Part shown: piece after piece, positions 1-11,932 of the stretch
Numbering within the stretch: the stretch's first letter is position 1
How the letters are laid out: every line of letters begins with the position of its first letter
NCBI GenBank assembly: GCA_001312405.1
Contig: BBDR01000007.1
Coordinates: forward strand, 1-64,000
Direction of reading: 5' to 3'
Source: Clostridium sp. NkU-1
GTDB taxonomy: Bacteria; Bacillota_A; Clostridia; Lachnospirales; Lachnospiraceae
Length of the DNA: 64,000 bases
Notes under the pieces: model-generated
Told to the model about the DNA's origin: nothing
Database searches by the model: none
Seen by the model: the letters and a program-made list of their open reading frames with translations, nothing else
Made by a program: the position numbers and the translations under genes

Positions 1-1
1 C

Positions 2-700
2 CCAGCCAGCGCAGCCGACACCTCAGCCACACCCCACGCCGACACCCCAGCCAAGCCGCAGCCAACTCCCCAGCCGTTGCCGCAGCCGATTCCCAGGCCC
101 CAGCCAACTCCTCAGCCATTGCCGCAGCCAATTCCCCAGCCTCCTGTCATTATGTGTATCTCCGAGGCAGAACAAAGCTTAAGTAATTATCTGAGGCTTT
201 TATGGTTACAGCATGTATACTGGACGAGAATGGTTATCGAGAGCGTGGCTTTTGACCTTCCGGATGTGAAATTTGTAACAGATCGTCTGCTGGAGAATCC
301 TAAAGATTTCGAAGAAGTATTGATTACGTTTTATGGGCAGGATAATGCCGCTAAATTTGCAGAGCTGCTGACAACCCACCTTACAACCGCCAATGAACTT
401 GTTATGGCGATGAAGGAAGGCAATGCTGATGCTGCTTCCGATGCGGAAAAACGCTGGTACGATAACGCAGATCAGATCGCAACATTCCTCGCCGATATCA
501 ATCCCAATTGGTCGGACGATGACTGGCAGGATATGCTCTATAATCACTTGGCAATGACAAAGACAGAAGCGAATGACATCCTGACACAGAATTTTGAAGA
601 CGGCATCAATATATTTGCAGACATTGAAAGAGAAGCCCTTGAGATGGCAGATGTCATGACACAGGGAATCACACAACAGTTCATGCAGTTTTTTAGGTAG
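2..700 (+). CDS. Pro-rich repeat protein with conserved helical domain, 5' partial
   Basis: The frame is open from the window edge, so the true start is missing. From about base 77 it reads roughly 24 residues of Pro-Gln-Pro repeats (PQPIP, PQPTP), then a helical domain of about 180 residues with blocks YWTRMVI, LLENPKDF, FYG and INPNW and an EALEMAD tail. I recall this domain from small clostridial and bacillar proteins of unknown function, some mislabelled acetylglutamate kinase; no enzyme motif supports that name. In bases 1-55 the Pro-Gln repeat continues in a different frame, so one base is probably lost or gained near base 55. A perfect terminator follows the stop. Function not assigned. 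Confidence 0.6.
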   Translation, partial: PASAADTSATPHADTPAKPQPTPQPLPQPIPRPQPTPQPLPQPIPQPPVIMCISEAEQSLSNYLRLLWLQHVYWTRMVIESVAFDLPDVKFVTDRLLENPKDFEEVLITFYGQDNAAKFAELLTTHLTTANELVMAMKEGNADAASDAEKRWYDNADQIATFLADINPNWSDDDWQDMLYNHLAMTKTEANDILTQNFEDGINIFADIEREALEMADVMTQGITQQFMQFFR

Positions 701-714
701 TTACAGGTATAGAA

Positions 715-768
715 AAGAATGTATCCCAAAAGTCAATAAATGTCTTTTGGGATACATTCTTTTTTTTC
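715..768 (+). terminator. Rho-independent terminator
   Basis: A perfect 18-bp stem (715-732 with 744-761) encloses an 11-nt loop and is followed by a T-rich tract. It closes the Pro-rich protein gene. Confidence 0.9.
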
Positions 769-905
769 TTATTAATATGGCAAATGACCGATGAAACTGG
801 CAGACTAAACTTACATGTGATAAAATAATCATAAGCTTAAGGCAGTGTTTTTAATGCTGTGATTTTTAAATTCTAACAAAAGAACTGTATAGATTGGGAG
901 AGTAA

Positions 906-1354
906 ATGACAATTAGAGAATATAATCCAAAGGATATTGAGGAAATAACAGCATTGTTTTATGATACGGTCCATGTAATATGCTCCAGAGACTACACAAA
1001 GGAGCAGCTTGATGCGTGGGCATCAAAGGATATGGATCGGGAGGTCTGGGACCGCTCCTTAAAGGAGCATCATACGCTTGTGGCTGTAAAAAACGGCATG
1101 ATCGTGGGATTTGGGGACATGGATGATACGGGTTATCTTGACCGCCTCTATATCCACAAGGACTATCAGGGCAGGGGATTGCGACCCTCCTTTGTGACAG
1201 GCTGGAAGCTGGTTTTCCAGATGGTACGGTAACAACACATGCTTCCATAACCGCAAAGCCGTTTTTTGAATCCCGTGGGTACAGGGTTTTCAAAGAACAG
1301 CAGGTTGAGCGGAAGGACGTTATTTTGACAAATTACGTAATGAAGAAATATTAG
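906..1354 (+). CDS. GNAT family N-acetyltransferase, frameshifted
   Basis: The protein starts MTIREYNPKD and carries the GNAT core: strand block LVAVKNGMIVGF, then YIHKDYQGRG, the pyrophosphate-binding loop of acetyl-CoA N-acyltransferases. Directly after QGRG the frame breaks at about 1174-1180, where one A seems missing. In the next frame the protein continues IATLLCDRLEAG, then THASITAKPFFESRGY and a KKY C-terminus, stopping at 1352-1354. The repaired length of about 149 residues is normal for a YafP-like GNAT protein. The acceptor substrate cannot be told. It stands alone behind an AT-rich leader. Confidence 0.8.
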
Positions 1355-1511
1355 CAAAAACGCAAAAAAATCTTTCGGATGACGCTGTTTTCTTTCCTAT
1401 ATGGATATCACGATGAAACTCTACGGAGCGTAGATTGAAAAGCTCATGGCAAACAACTACAATGATAGGTAGAGAAGAAACACGGAATGTCAGAAAGATG
1501 GTGAAAATAAA

Positions 1512-1853
1512 ATGGATAAATCTTCAAGAAAAGCCCTGAAAGAGCAGTATCATAATAGAAAAGCAGTTGGGGGAGTATATTGTATAAAATGCAGCGGCAG
1601 GGACGATGTATGGTTTCGGGCAACGAAAGATATGCGGGGAGCAAAAAACCGGTTTCTATTTTCCGTTTCAACGGATTCATGTCCTGAAATATGTATGATG
1701 GACGCATGGAAGGAGTCCGGAGCAGCCGGATTTTCCTTTGAAATTATAGAAGAAATAGAAAAAAAGGAAACACAGACGGATCGTGAATTTTCTGACGATG
1801 TAAATACACTGCTGGAATTATGGCTGGAAAAGAACCAAAAGCCTGGCTCTTGA
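1512..1853 (+). CDS. GIY-YIG nuclease-family protein (small)
   Basis: This 113-residue protein has GGVYCIKC near residue 20, which fits the GIY half of a GIY-YIG fold, followed by a basic KNRFLFSVSTDSCP segment and a conserved acidic stretch QTDREFSDDVNTLLELW. I recognise the architecture from small Firmicute GIY-YIG-annotated proteins of unknown role. The second YIG motif is not clear, so nuclease activity is uncertain. The gene ends 21 bases before the XRE gene and is probably cotranscribed with it; this neighbour pairing is familiar in gut clostridia. Confidence 0.7.
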   Translation: MDKSSRKALKEQYHNRKAVGGVYCIKCSGRDDVWFRATKDMRGAKNRFLFSVSTDSCPEICMMDAWKESGAAGFSFEIIEEIEKKETQTDREFSDDVNTLLELWLEKNQKPGS

Positions 1854-1874
1854 TTCCTGATAAGGAGGTAAAGC

Positions 1875-2462
1875 ATGGAAAACAGTAAAGTAGGGAGCAT
1901 AATCCGCACCTTGCGCCAGGAACACAATATGACGCAAAAGGAACTTGCGGATAAAATGAACCTTAGCGATAAAACCATTTCCAAGTGGGAACGGGGCCTG
2001 GGCCTGCCTGATATTTCGCTTATTCCGGAGCTTTCCAGGCTTCTTGGAATTGATACAATGAATTTACTGTCCGGCGATATGACTCCCAACAATTTAGCAG
2101 GAGGTAATATGAAGAATACGAAATACTTTGTTTGTCCCACATGCCAGAATATAACGCTTTGCACAGGAGATGCGGAAGTTTCATGCTGCGGCAAGAAACT
2201 GGCAGCCCAAACCCTGAAAAAAGCGGAAGAAAGCGAAAGGCTGACCGTTCAGGTGCTGGAAGATGACTGGTATATCACCAGTGGACATCCTATGAATAAA
2301 GAGCATTACATTTCCTTTGTGGCTTTGGCTTCAGGTGACCGGATCCAGATCATCAAGCAATATCCAGAATGGAATTTAAATGTGCGCATTCCCAAAAGAG
2401 GCCATGGAATGCTGATATGGTACAGTACGGATGATGGCTTACGGTATCAGTTGTTAAAGTAA
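1875..2462 (+). CDS. XRE-type regulator fused to a desulfoferrodoxin-like domain
   Basis: Residues 1-65 form an XRE/Cro helix-turn-helix (MTQKELADKMNLSDKTISKWERG). After a linker, residues from about 80 read YFVCPTCQNI...VSCCGKKL, the CxxC...CC pattern of desulforedoxin, the N-terminal Fe(Cys)4 domain of desulfoferrodoxin. The last 70 residues contain SGHPMNKEHYISF, matching the HPM...HYI iron-ligand region of superoxide reductase, and a later RGHGMLIWY in place of the usual C-x-x-H-G-L-W. Two histidine ligands are kept, but the Cys ligand of the catalytic centre appears lost. A plausible reading is a redox- or iron-sensing repressor; this is inference. The ribosome site AAGGAGG lies just upstream. 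Confidence 0.8.
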   Translation: MENSKVGSIIRTLRQEHNMTQKELADKMNLSDKTISKWERGLGLPDISLIPELSRLLGIDTMNLLSGDMTPNNLAGGNMKNTKYFVCPTCQNITLCTGDAEVSCCGKKLAAQTLKKAEESERLTVQVLEDDWYITSGHPMNKEHYISFVALASGDRIQIIKQYPEWNLNVRIPKRGHGMLIWYSTDDGLRYQLLK

Positions 2463-2484
2463 GTGTGGTCCTGAAGTGCAGAAA

Positions 2485-2519
2485 AAAAGCACAGGGAGGT
2501 CAATGCCCCCTGTGCTTTT
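2485..2519. terminator. Bidirectional terminator between converging genes
   Basis: A 12-bp stem (2485-2496 with 2508-2519) is flanked by A-rich sequence on the left and T-rich on the right, so it can end both the XRE gene and yjdF. The stop codon of yjdF lies inside the hairpin. Confidence 0.8.
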
Positions 2520-2919
2520 CCTTGCGTTTTTCCTGCCGCAGTTCAAATTGACGCTCTTTCTCAGCTTCCCGCTGTTCCCGGGAATGGAATTTGCGTTCCG
2601 ATTTTAACTGCTCCTGTTGAAGCTTCAAAGCCTGCTGCGCCTTTGTTCCAACCCCGGTGTTTTGCAGATGTCTGTCGATTTCCCTCCGCATTCTCTTGGG
2701 ATTGATGCGCTTTTCAGTCATTGATGATGCTTCCAGAGATGGACTAAACCGCAGTCTGTCGTAGTTTCTGAGTATGAAATCGTAGATTTCATAGTCCTTG
2801 GGTTCCGCTCCAAAAGTGATTTTGCAAACCTCATATCTGCCTTCAAATTCTCGCTCACAGATGCCTACCCAAAAGGGCTCCTCAAAAAATACAGTCAGCC
2901 TGGAACCAGTCTTTCTCAT
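2500..2919 (-). CDS. yjdF: YjdF family protein (DUF2992)
   Basis: The 139-residue protein starts MRKTGSRLTVFFEEPFWVGICER and has the family features: RYEVCKITFGAEPKDYEIYDFIL, a conserved RLRFSP block, and a long basic, glutamine-rich C-terminal half (roughly residues 75-139) likely to be a helix. YjdF proteins have no firmly known function; their expression is commonly controlled by the yjdF riboswitch, which responds to aza-aromatic compounds. A structured GC-rich leader of that type lies upstream. The ribosome site AGGAGG sits seven bases before the start. It lies downstream of the metal ATPase on the same strand. Confidence 0.85.
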   Translation of the reverse strand: MRKTGSRLTVFFEEPFWVGICEREFEGRYEVCKITFGAEPKDYEIYDFILRNYDRLRFSPSLEASSMTEKRINPKRMRREIDRHLQNTGVGTKAQQALKLQQEQLKSERKFHSREQREAEKERQFELRQEKRKEKHRGH

Positions 2920-2944
2920 GATAAAATCCTCCTAATTTATATGC

Positions 2945-3022
2945 CTTACAAAGAATGGACAACCAAGGAGGCAGGTTACTGACAGCTGACGCTGCGTCCG
3001 GACTACCGACCGGAACTGTGTT
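2945..3022 (-). ncRNA. Candidate yjdF riboswitch in the yjdF leader
   Basis: On the minus strand the leader reads GUUCCGGUCGGUAGUCCGGA, an imperfect hairpin, and then AGUAACCUGCCUCCUUGGUU, which matches what I recall of the yjdF RNA consensus, about 20 bases before AGGAGG and the yjdF start. Location and linked gene fit the class. It begins almost at the stop codon of the upstream ATPase gene, so its promoter would lie inside that gene's 3' end or it is read through. The assignment comes from memory of the consensus, not from a covariance-model search. Confidence 0.65.
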
Positions 3023-3023
3023 T

Positions 3024-5594
3024 TTATCTTTGCATTGTATATTTTAACACGTATGGCCTGACTTTGGAACCTGATTTTTTATCAGATTTTTTTACCAGTT
3101 TCACTGCTTCATACCAGAATACTGCGAAAGCAGCAATGCCTATAGCAGTGAAAAGCATGGAAGCAGACAGGGGAGCCAGTTTTAAAAATCCATTTAATGG
3201 AGAATACAGGCTGATCCCAACCATTAAAAATGTTCCAAAGTTCGCCGCCCACATCACCTTGTCTCCTGCAAGACGTTTTATAGACTGGACTGCAAAATCA
3301 TGGTCAGAGCTGTTTACCTGTACCAGGAACAAATTGGAAAGCATGATAATGGTAAGCCCCATTGCACGGGCTGCAGGTGCATTTACTTCATTGCCGCCAA
3401 GTATCGTATAATAGGTGCAAAATGAAACGGCGAATATGACCAGTCCCTGCAGGATACTTTTGAAAAGAAGGGCCGGAGTAAGCAGCTTTTCTTTCGGATC
3501 ACGGGGCCTGCGTTCCATAATATCCGTTTCAGCCGGCTGCCTTTCCAGTACAATGGAGCAGGTCGGATCAATCAACAGCTCAAGCAGCACAACATGCAGT
3601 GGCAGCAGCAAAAGTGCAGTGGGCGCGATGCCAAGCATAGGGGCAAGCAAGGATGTAAATGCAATGGGGATGTGGATGGTAAATACATAGCCGACCGCTT
3701 TTCGGATGTTGTCATAGATGCGTCTGCCATCCTTCACAGTCTCCACAATGGTGGTAAAGTTATCATCCATCAAAATCAGGCCCGCGGCTTCACGGGAAAC
3801 CTCGCTGCCCCGCTTGCCCATGGCAATGCCAATATCGGCGTACTTCAGTGCGGGGGCATCATTCACCCCATCCCCTGTCATGGCAACGATTTCGCCGTTT
3901 TCCTTAAATGCCTTAACAATCCGCATTTTGTGTTCCGGCATGACACGGGAGAAAATCGAAACATCCTTTACCTTGTCACGAAGCGCCTCATCACTCATTT
4001 CATTTAGCATATCACCGGTAATAATATGGCCGCTGTCAGGCATATTGATTTTTTTTGCAATGGAAGAAGCGGTAATGCCATTGTCGCCTGTTATCATCAC
4101 CACACGGATACCGGCCCTGGTGCAGACGGCTATATCGGCTTTTACACTTTCCCTTGGAGGATCGGCAAGCCCGATTAAGCCGCAGAGTATCAGGGAGCAG
4201 CCGGTGATTTCAGCCGGTATTTCTGCTTCACATTGGAGTTTTGCGGCAGCGACTGCAATGACTCGAAGGCCTTCCATGGACATTTCCATGATTTTGTGTT
4301 CAACGATTTCTCTTTCTTCACCGCTGAGATTGCAGATGGTCAGAATCCGCTCAGGAGAGCCTTTTGCTGCAATGACCAGCTCTTCGTTTCTGCGCCAGAC
4401 ATGCCCCATCATTTTCTGCTCGTTGGTAAAGGTGTATTCGCCCACCAGTTCCCCGCTGAAAAGATGATCCCTGGTGATGCCAAGTTTGCTGCAGTGGGAA
4501 AGCATGGCTTTTTCCATGGGGTCATAAGCGTCTGTTTCACAGCCAAGTCCCATGGTTTCACATAAGGCATGATCATCACCATCCAGTGTCCATACATCCT
4601 GCACTGCCATTTGATTCATGGTAATGGTTCCGGTTTTATCAACGCAAAGTACCGATACCGCGCCCAATGTTTCCACAGAGGGCAGCTTACGCACCAAAGA
4701 CTGTTTTTTTGCGAGGCGCCATGCACCCATAGAAAGAAAAACTATGAGAATAACCGGAAATTCTTCGGGTATCATGGCCATGGCAAGGGTAATGCCGGAA
4801 AGTATACTTTCAATCAGCCGGTCGTGAAAGTCATAGTACGGAATATTGAACCACGTGAATATTCCCACAAGGATAAACAGCACTGCAGCAATGCCGGCAC
4901 AAAGCTTAATAAGGCTGCGGGTCTGCTTTTGCAGAGGGGTATCCTCATCCGGCGCCGCGGCCACATTTGCCCCGATTTTACCGTATTCCGTGGCAGCGCC
5001 GATCTTATCCACACAAACGGTTGCTGTCCCCTGGGTGACCAGGGTGCCTGCATAGCAATAGTCCCTGCGCCAGTATTCGTCCGCCGGACCGGCGTTTTCT
5101 GCAGGCAATTTCCAGACGCACTCTGCTTCGCCGGTGAGAGAGGATTCATCGACGCATAAGTCGTTACACTTTACTATCATGCCGTCTGCAGGAATTTTGA
5201 TGCCCTCACAGATCATCATCAGGTCGCCGGGTACAAGGTTAACACTGGCAATGACCTGTTCCTTATTGTCGCGGATCACTGTCACATGAGGGGCTGACAG
5301 ATCCTTCAGCGCTTTCAGCGTTTTGTCGGTTTTCCATTCCTGTATGACATCAATGCTGATCATGCCCACTACAAAGATGAGCATGACGGCACCGTCTCTG
5401 GGCTCACCCAGAATGAAATAGATAATTGCAGCAACAATCAGCAGTAAAAACATTGGCTCACAGATAATGTGAACAACCTTTCGAAAGAAGCTCTCCTTTT
5501 TCTGGGGTGTCAGTTCGTTCCTGCCGTATTGCTCCTGCAATTCTTTTGCTTCGGCAGATGTTAAACCTGCCATGTGACCTTTGTTGTTTGTCAT
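3024..5594 (-). CDS. Cation-translocating P-type ATPase (PacL-like), metal efflux candidate
   Basis: The 856-residue protein has all P-type ATPase signatures: actuator DESSLTGEAE near residue 155, M4 motif IPEEFP near 280, phosphorylation site CVDKTGTIT near 320, hinge MTGDGVNDAP near 575, and about ten membrane segments. The N-terminal cation-ATPase domain and PEEFP (in place of PEGLP of Ca pumps) place it in a PacL-like P2 group. Sequence alone would suggest Ca2+ or another divalent cation, but the NiCo riboswitch in its leader argues for export of Ni2+, Co2+ or Fe2+. The ribosome site GGAGGT lies just before the ATG. No frameshift is seen over 2.5 kb, unlike many other genes here. Confidence 0.9.
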   Translation of the reverse strand: MTNNKGHMAGLTSAEAKELQEQYGRNELTPQKKESFFRKVVHIICEPMFLLLIVAAIIYFILGEPRDGAVMLIFVVGMISIDVIQEWKTDKTLKALKDLSAPHVTVIRDNKEQVIASVNLVPGDLMMICEGIKIPADGMIVKCNDLCVDESSLTGEAECVWKLPAENAGPADEYWRRDYCYAGTLVTQGTATVCVDKIGAATEYGKIGANVAAAPDEDTPLQKQTRSLIKLCAGIAAVLFILVGIFTWFNIPYYDFHDRLIESILSGITLAMAMIPEEFPVILIVFLSMGAWRLAKKQSLVRKLPSVETLGAVSVLCVDKTGTITMNQMAVQDVWTLDGDDHALCETMGLGCETDAYDPMEKAMLSHCSKLGITRDHLFSGELVGEYTFTNEQKMMGHVWRRNEELVIAAKGSPERILTICNLSGEEREIVEHKIMEMSMEGLRVIAVAAAKLQCEAEIPAEITGCSLILCGLIGLADPPRESVKADIAVCTRAGIRVVMITGDNGITASSIAKKINMPDSGHIITGDMLNEMSDEALRDKVKDVSIFSRVMPEHKMRIVKAFKENGEIVAMTGDGVNDAPALKYADIGIAMGKRGSEVSREAAGLILMDDNFTTIVETVKDGRRIYDNIRKAVGYVFTIHIPIAFTSLLAPMLGIAPTALLLLPLHVVLLELLIDPTCSIVLERQPAETDIMERRPRDPKEKLLTPALLFKSILQGLVIFAVSFCTYYTILGGNEVNAPAARAMGLTIIMLSNLFLVQVNSSDHDFAVQSIKRLAGDKVMWAANFGTFLMVGISLYSPLNGFLKLAPLSASMLFTAIGIAAFAVFWYEAVKLVKKSDKKSGSKVRPYVLKYTMQR

Positions 5595-5663
5595 AAAAGT
5601 TACCTCCGTTTCAGCCTTTCGGCATTCGTTTGATAGCTCTATGGCACTTCATTTTCGGGGTCT

Positions 5664-5731
5664 ATGTTCCATTTTGGTATGAAAAAACACACCTATGGAA
5701 CATATTATGAAAACAAAAATGTTTTCATAAT
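5664..5731 (-). other. Two stacked hairpins in the ATPase leader
   Basis: Between riboswitch and start codon are two strong hairpins: ATGTTCCAT...ATGGAACAT (5664-5672 with 5695-5703) and a perfect stem ATTATGAAAACA with its complement (5704-5731). A third 9-bp hairpin lies at about 5761-5786. None has a clear U-tract on the minus strand, so which one acts as the expression platform is unclear. Confidence 0.5.
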
Positions 5732-5790
5732 CGGATGGACGGCGCGAAAAGTTACGCCTTTTTATGAGAAGACTGCCTCTCATAAACCAT

Positions 5791-5890
5791 ACTACTGTCC
5801 CACAGATGTGCAATAATTGCAATCTGTTGCCGCATAGTAAGCGGCCCGGCCCCATGACCTTTGTAAAAAGGTTCATCGCCTGCTCAGTTT
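5791..5890 (-). ncRNA. NiCo (czcD) riboswitch controlling the P-type ATPase
   Basis: The minus strand reads ACUGAGCAGGCGAUGA, a P2 hairpin closed by GGUCAUG, GGGCCGGGCC, a hairpin ending GCGGCAACAG, then a P4 hairpin ending AUCUGUGGGACAGU. P1 is ACUG/CAGU. The order GAGCAGGC-AUGA...UCAUG-GCCGGG-GCGGCAACAGAU...AUCUGUGGGACAGU matches, block for block, the NiCo riboswitch whose structure was solved from an Erysipelotrichaceae sequence (from memory). NiCo riboswitches activate metal exporters in response to Co2+ or Ni2+, and later work also reported Fe2+. This gives the ATPase a probable substrate class. Confidence 0.9.
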
Positions 5891-5948
5891 GTACCGTTGA
5901 TCTCGCATCCATAGTTGGATGTAATGCAGTGCAAAGAGATTACAGAAT

Positions 5949-5977
5949 ATTATATGCACCGCTTTTTCGTTTGTCAA
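5949..5977 (-). promoter_or_regulatory. Consensus sigma-A promoter for the riboswitch-ATPase transcript
   Basis: On the minus strand TTGACA (5972-5977) and TATAAT (5949-5954) are separated by exactly 17 bases, a full consensus match, about 60 bases upstream of the NiCo aptamer. Confidence 0.9.
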
Positions 5978-6352
5978 CCAAGACGGGATTTTTTTTGATG
6001 GAGTTATGTTTTTTTTGTAAGATTATAAGAATTAGGCTGATCTGTCAAAGAATAAACCAAAAAAGTATTTATGCGGGAATCTGTCATATATACAAAGCTG
6101 GCAATAGGGATTCCAGGAGCTGCTTACTCAAGCTGACTGGGTTTGTGTTAATCGTAATAAGCTGTGTAGAAACTTGCCTTGGCTTATCCTGGAATTGCAT
6201 AATGCTGCAATACTTGGAAATTGGTAATATAGCACTAAAAATTATATTGAAAAGATAATATATATAGTGATAATGATGATGATATTTATAAAAATATGAA
6301 ATTAATTAGAAAAAAAATAATATAATAATTAAGAAAAAAAACAAAAAAAATG
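5978..6352. other. AT-rich intergenic stretch without a recognised gene
   Basis: About 375 bases between divergent transcripts. An open frame at 5764-6258 on the plus strand reads Cys-rich, low-quality protein overlapping the antisense of the riboswitch and has no ribosome site; I do not accept it. The last 100 bases are long A/T runs. I see nothing else. Confidence 0.6.
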
Positions 6353-6382
6353 TTGACTTTTAAAATTTCGGCATGTTAGTAT
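6353..6382 (+). promoter_or_regulatory. Promoter of the beta-glucoside operon
   Basis: TTGACT (6353-6358) and TAGTAT (6377-6382) with an 18-base spacer, about 95 bases before the RAT/terminator element. Confidence 0.6.
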
Positions 6383-6476
6383 TTATCCATCAGTTAGGGG
6401 TTGGTCACAGATAGAAAGTAAATCCAAATCTAAAAGGTGAACAGATGAAAACTTGTTAATATCAGGAATCACAGTT

Positions 6477-6556
6477 GGATCGTGAATATGGCGTGAACAT
6501 ATACGAAACCTGCTTGGTTCCGGGGATTTTTATCCCTGGAATCAGGCGGGTTTTCT
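6477..6556 (+). promoter_or_regulatory. RAT-like antiterminator and terminator before the LicT-type gene
   Basis: GGATCGTGAATATG...CATATACGAAACC resembles a ribonucleic antiterminator (GGAT.GT...AAACC). Its 3' end overlaps the left arm of a terminator: AACCTGCTTGGTTCCGGGGAT pairs with ATCCCTGGAATCAGGCGGGTT, followed by a T run. This is the classic arrangement for BglG/LicT control: unphosphorylated operon is terminated unless the regulator binds the RAT. The spacing inside the RAT is longer than in Bacillus examples, so the exact fold is uncertain. Confidence 0.75.
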
Positions 6557-6576
6557 TTTTGGGGAGGATCAGGGAG

Positions 6577-10871
<4,295 letters not shown>

Positions 10872-10974
10872 AACCGGGAAAATGCGCCAGGTCTGTCAAG
10901 AGGGGGCGGGCTGGCTGCTTTCCGGCGAAATGGTCATGAGGAGTATGTAATATTAAGGATGAGGAGAATAATAT

Positions 10975-11847
10975 ATGAAAAAAATTACCGGATATATATC
11001 AGCGCTTTTACTTGGAACCATGTTTTTGACCGGCTGCCAGACAGCATCTGTGAAGCAGCCGGAAACGGCAGTAACAGCAACACAGACTGAAACAGAAAAA
11101 GTATCGGAAGAAGAGCCTGCGGCAGTGGTTGATACAGTAACACTTTATATTACACGTCACGGTAAGACCATGTTAAATACTTCGGATCGCTCACAGGGCT
11201 GGATTGATGCACCACTCACACCCGCCGGTGTAGAAGTGGCAAGGGCTTTGGGACGAGGTTTAAAATCAGAGGGAGTTGAATTTGACGCAGTGTATACAAG
11301 CGATAGCGGACGAGCCATTGAGACGGCAGAAATTGTACTGAAAGAAAAAGGCCAGGACCTGGAAATACATAAAGACAAAAGGCTCAGAGAGTTTAACTTT
11401 GGTACTTATGAAGGTATGCCAAATGAGGAAATGTGGGAGGCAGTTGCAGAAGCCCAGGGCATAACACTGGAGGATATGATGGCTTCCATGCAGGCCGGAA
11501 GCTTCATGGACACGGTTGCACCATTTGCAGATACTCTGGCACAACTGGATAAGGATAAGGCAGAAAAAGAGGGCAATTGGCCTGCAGAAGATATTGCCGC
11601 AATCCAGACCCGTTTGCAGGCGGCATTTGGAGATATCGTAAAGGAATCCATGGATCAAGGCAATGCTGATGTTCTTGTGGTTTCTCACGGATTAAGCATT
11701 GGAACATTTCTTGTTTCAGTTGATGCAAATGCAGAGGTGCCGGCAGCAGGGCTTAAAAATGCCAGTGTATCAAAAGTGGTTGTCAAGGATGGCGTATATA
11801 CAGTTGAAACGGTGAATGATCTGTCTTATGTTGAAAAAGGAAAGTGA
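10975..11847 (+). CDS. Histidine phosphatase (phosphoglycerate mutase-like) lipoprotein
   Basis: The N-terminus MKKITGYISALLLGTMFLTGC is a lipoprotein signal with lipobox LTGC, so the mature protein is anchored outside the membrane by Cys21. After a Thr/Glu-rich linker, the catalytic domain starts at about residue 58 with LYITRHGKTMLN (the RHG nucleophile motif), then DAVYTSDSGRAIETAEIV, a LREFNFGTYEG block, and VVSHGLSIGTFL carrying the second active-site His. A surface-exposed phosphatase or phytase-like role is likely; the substrate is unknown. It stands between the beta-glucoside operon and the BusR-like gene and seems monocistronic. Confidence 0.88.
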   Translation: MKKITGYISALLLGTMFLTGCQTASVKQPETAVTATQTETEKVSEEEPAAVVDTVTLYITRHGKTMLNTSDRSQGWIDAPLTPAGVEVARALGRGLKSEGVEFDAVYTSDSGRAIETAEIVLKEKGQDLEIHKDKRLREFNFGTYEGMPNEEMWEAVAEAQGITLEDMMASMQAGSFMDTVAPFADTLAQLDKDKAEKEGNWPAEDIAAIQTRLQAAFGDIVKESMDQGNADVLVVSHGLSIGTFLVSVDANAEVPAAGLKNASVSKVVVKDGVYTVETVNDLSYVEKGK

Positions 11848-11860
11848 TCAGGACTCCACC

Positions 11861-11889
11861 TTGCTTTGTATCACGTTTTAGGCTATACT
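11861..11889 (+). promoter_or_regulatory. Promoter of the BusR-like regulator gene
   Basis: TTGCTT (11861-11866) and TATACT (11884-11889) with 17-base spacing, just after the lipoprotein gene. Confidence 0.6.
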
Positions 11890-11932
11890 GGTGTTGTTTT
11901 ACACTATAATAGGCAAAGGAAACGTGATTTAC

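Noticed and set aside
206..676. 156-codon minus-strand frame opposite the Pro-rich protein
   Set aside because: It is fully antisense to a conserved coding domain, and its Cys/His-rich composition is typical of a shadow frame.
3064..5159. Several plus-strand open frames inside the ATPase gene
   Set aside because: They are antisense shadows of a long, well-conserved gene with no start signals or family features.
5764..6258. 164-codon open frame on the plus strand
   Set aside because: It runs antisense through the NiCo riboswitch and its promoter, has no ribosome site, and reads as Cys-rich low-quality protein.
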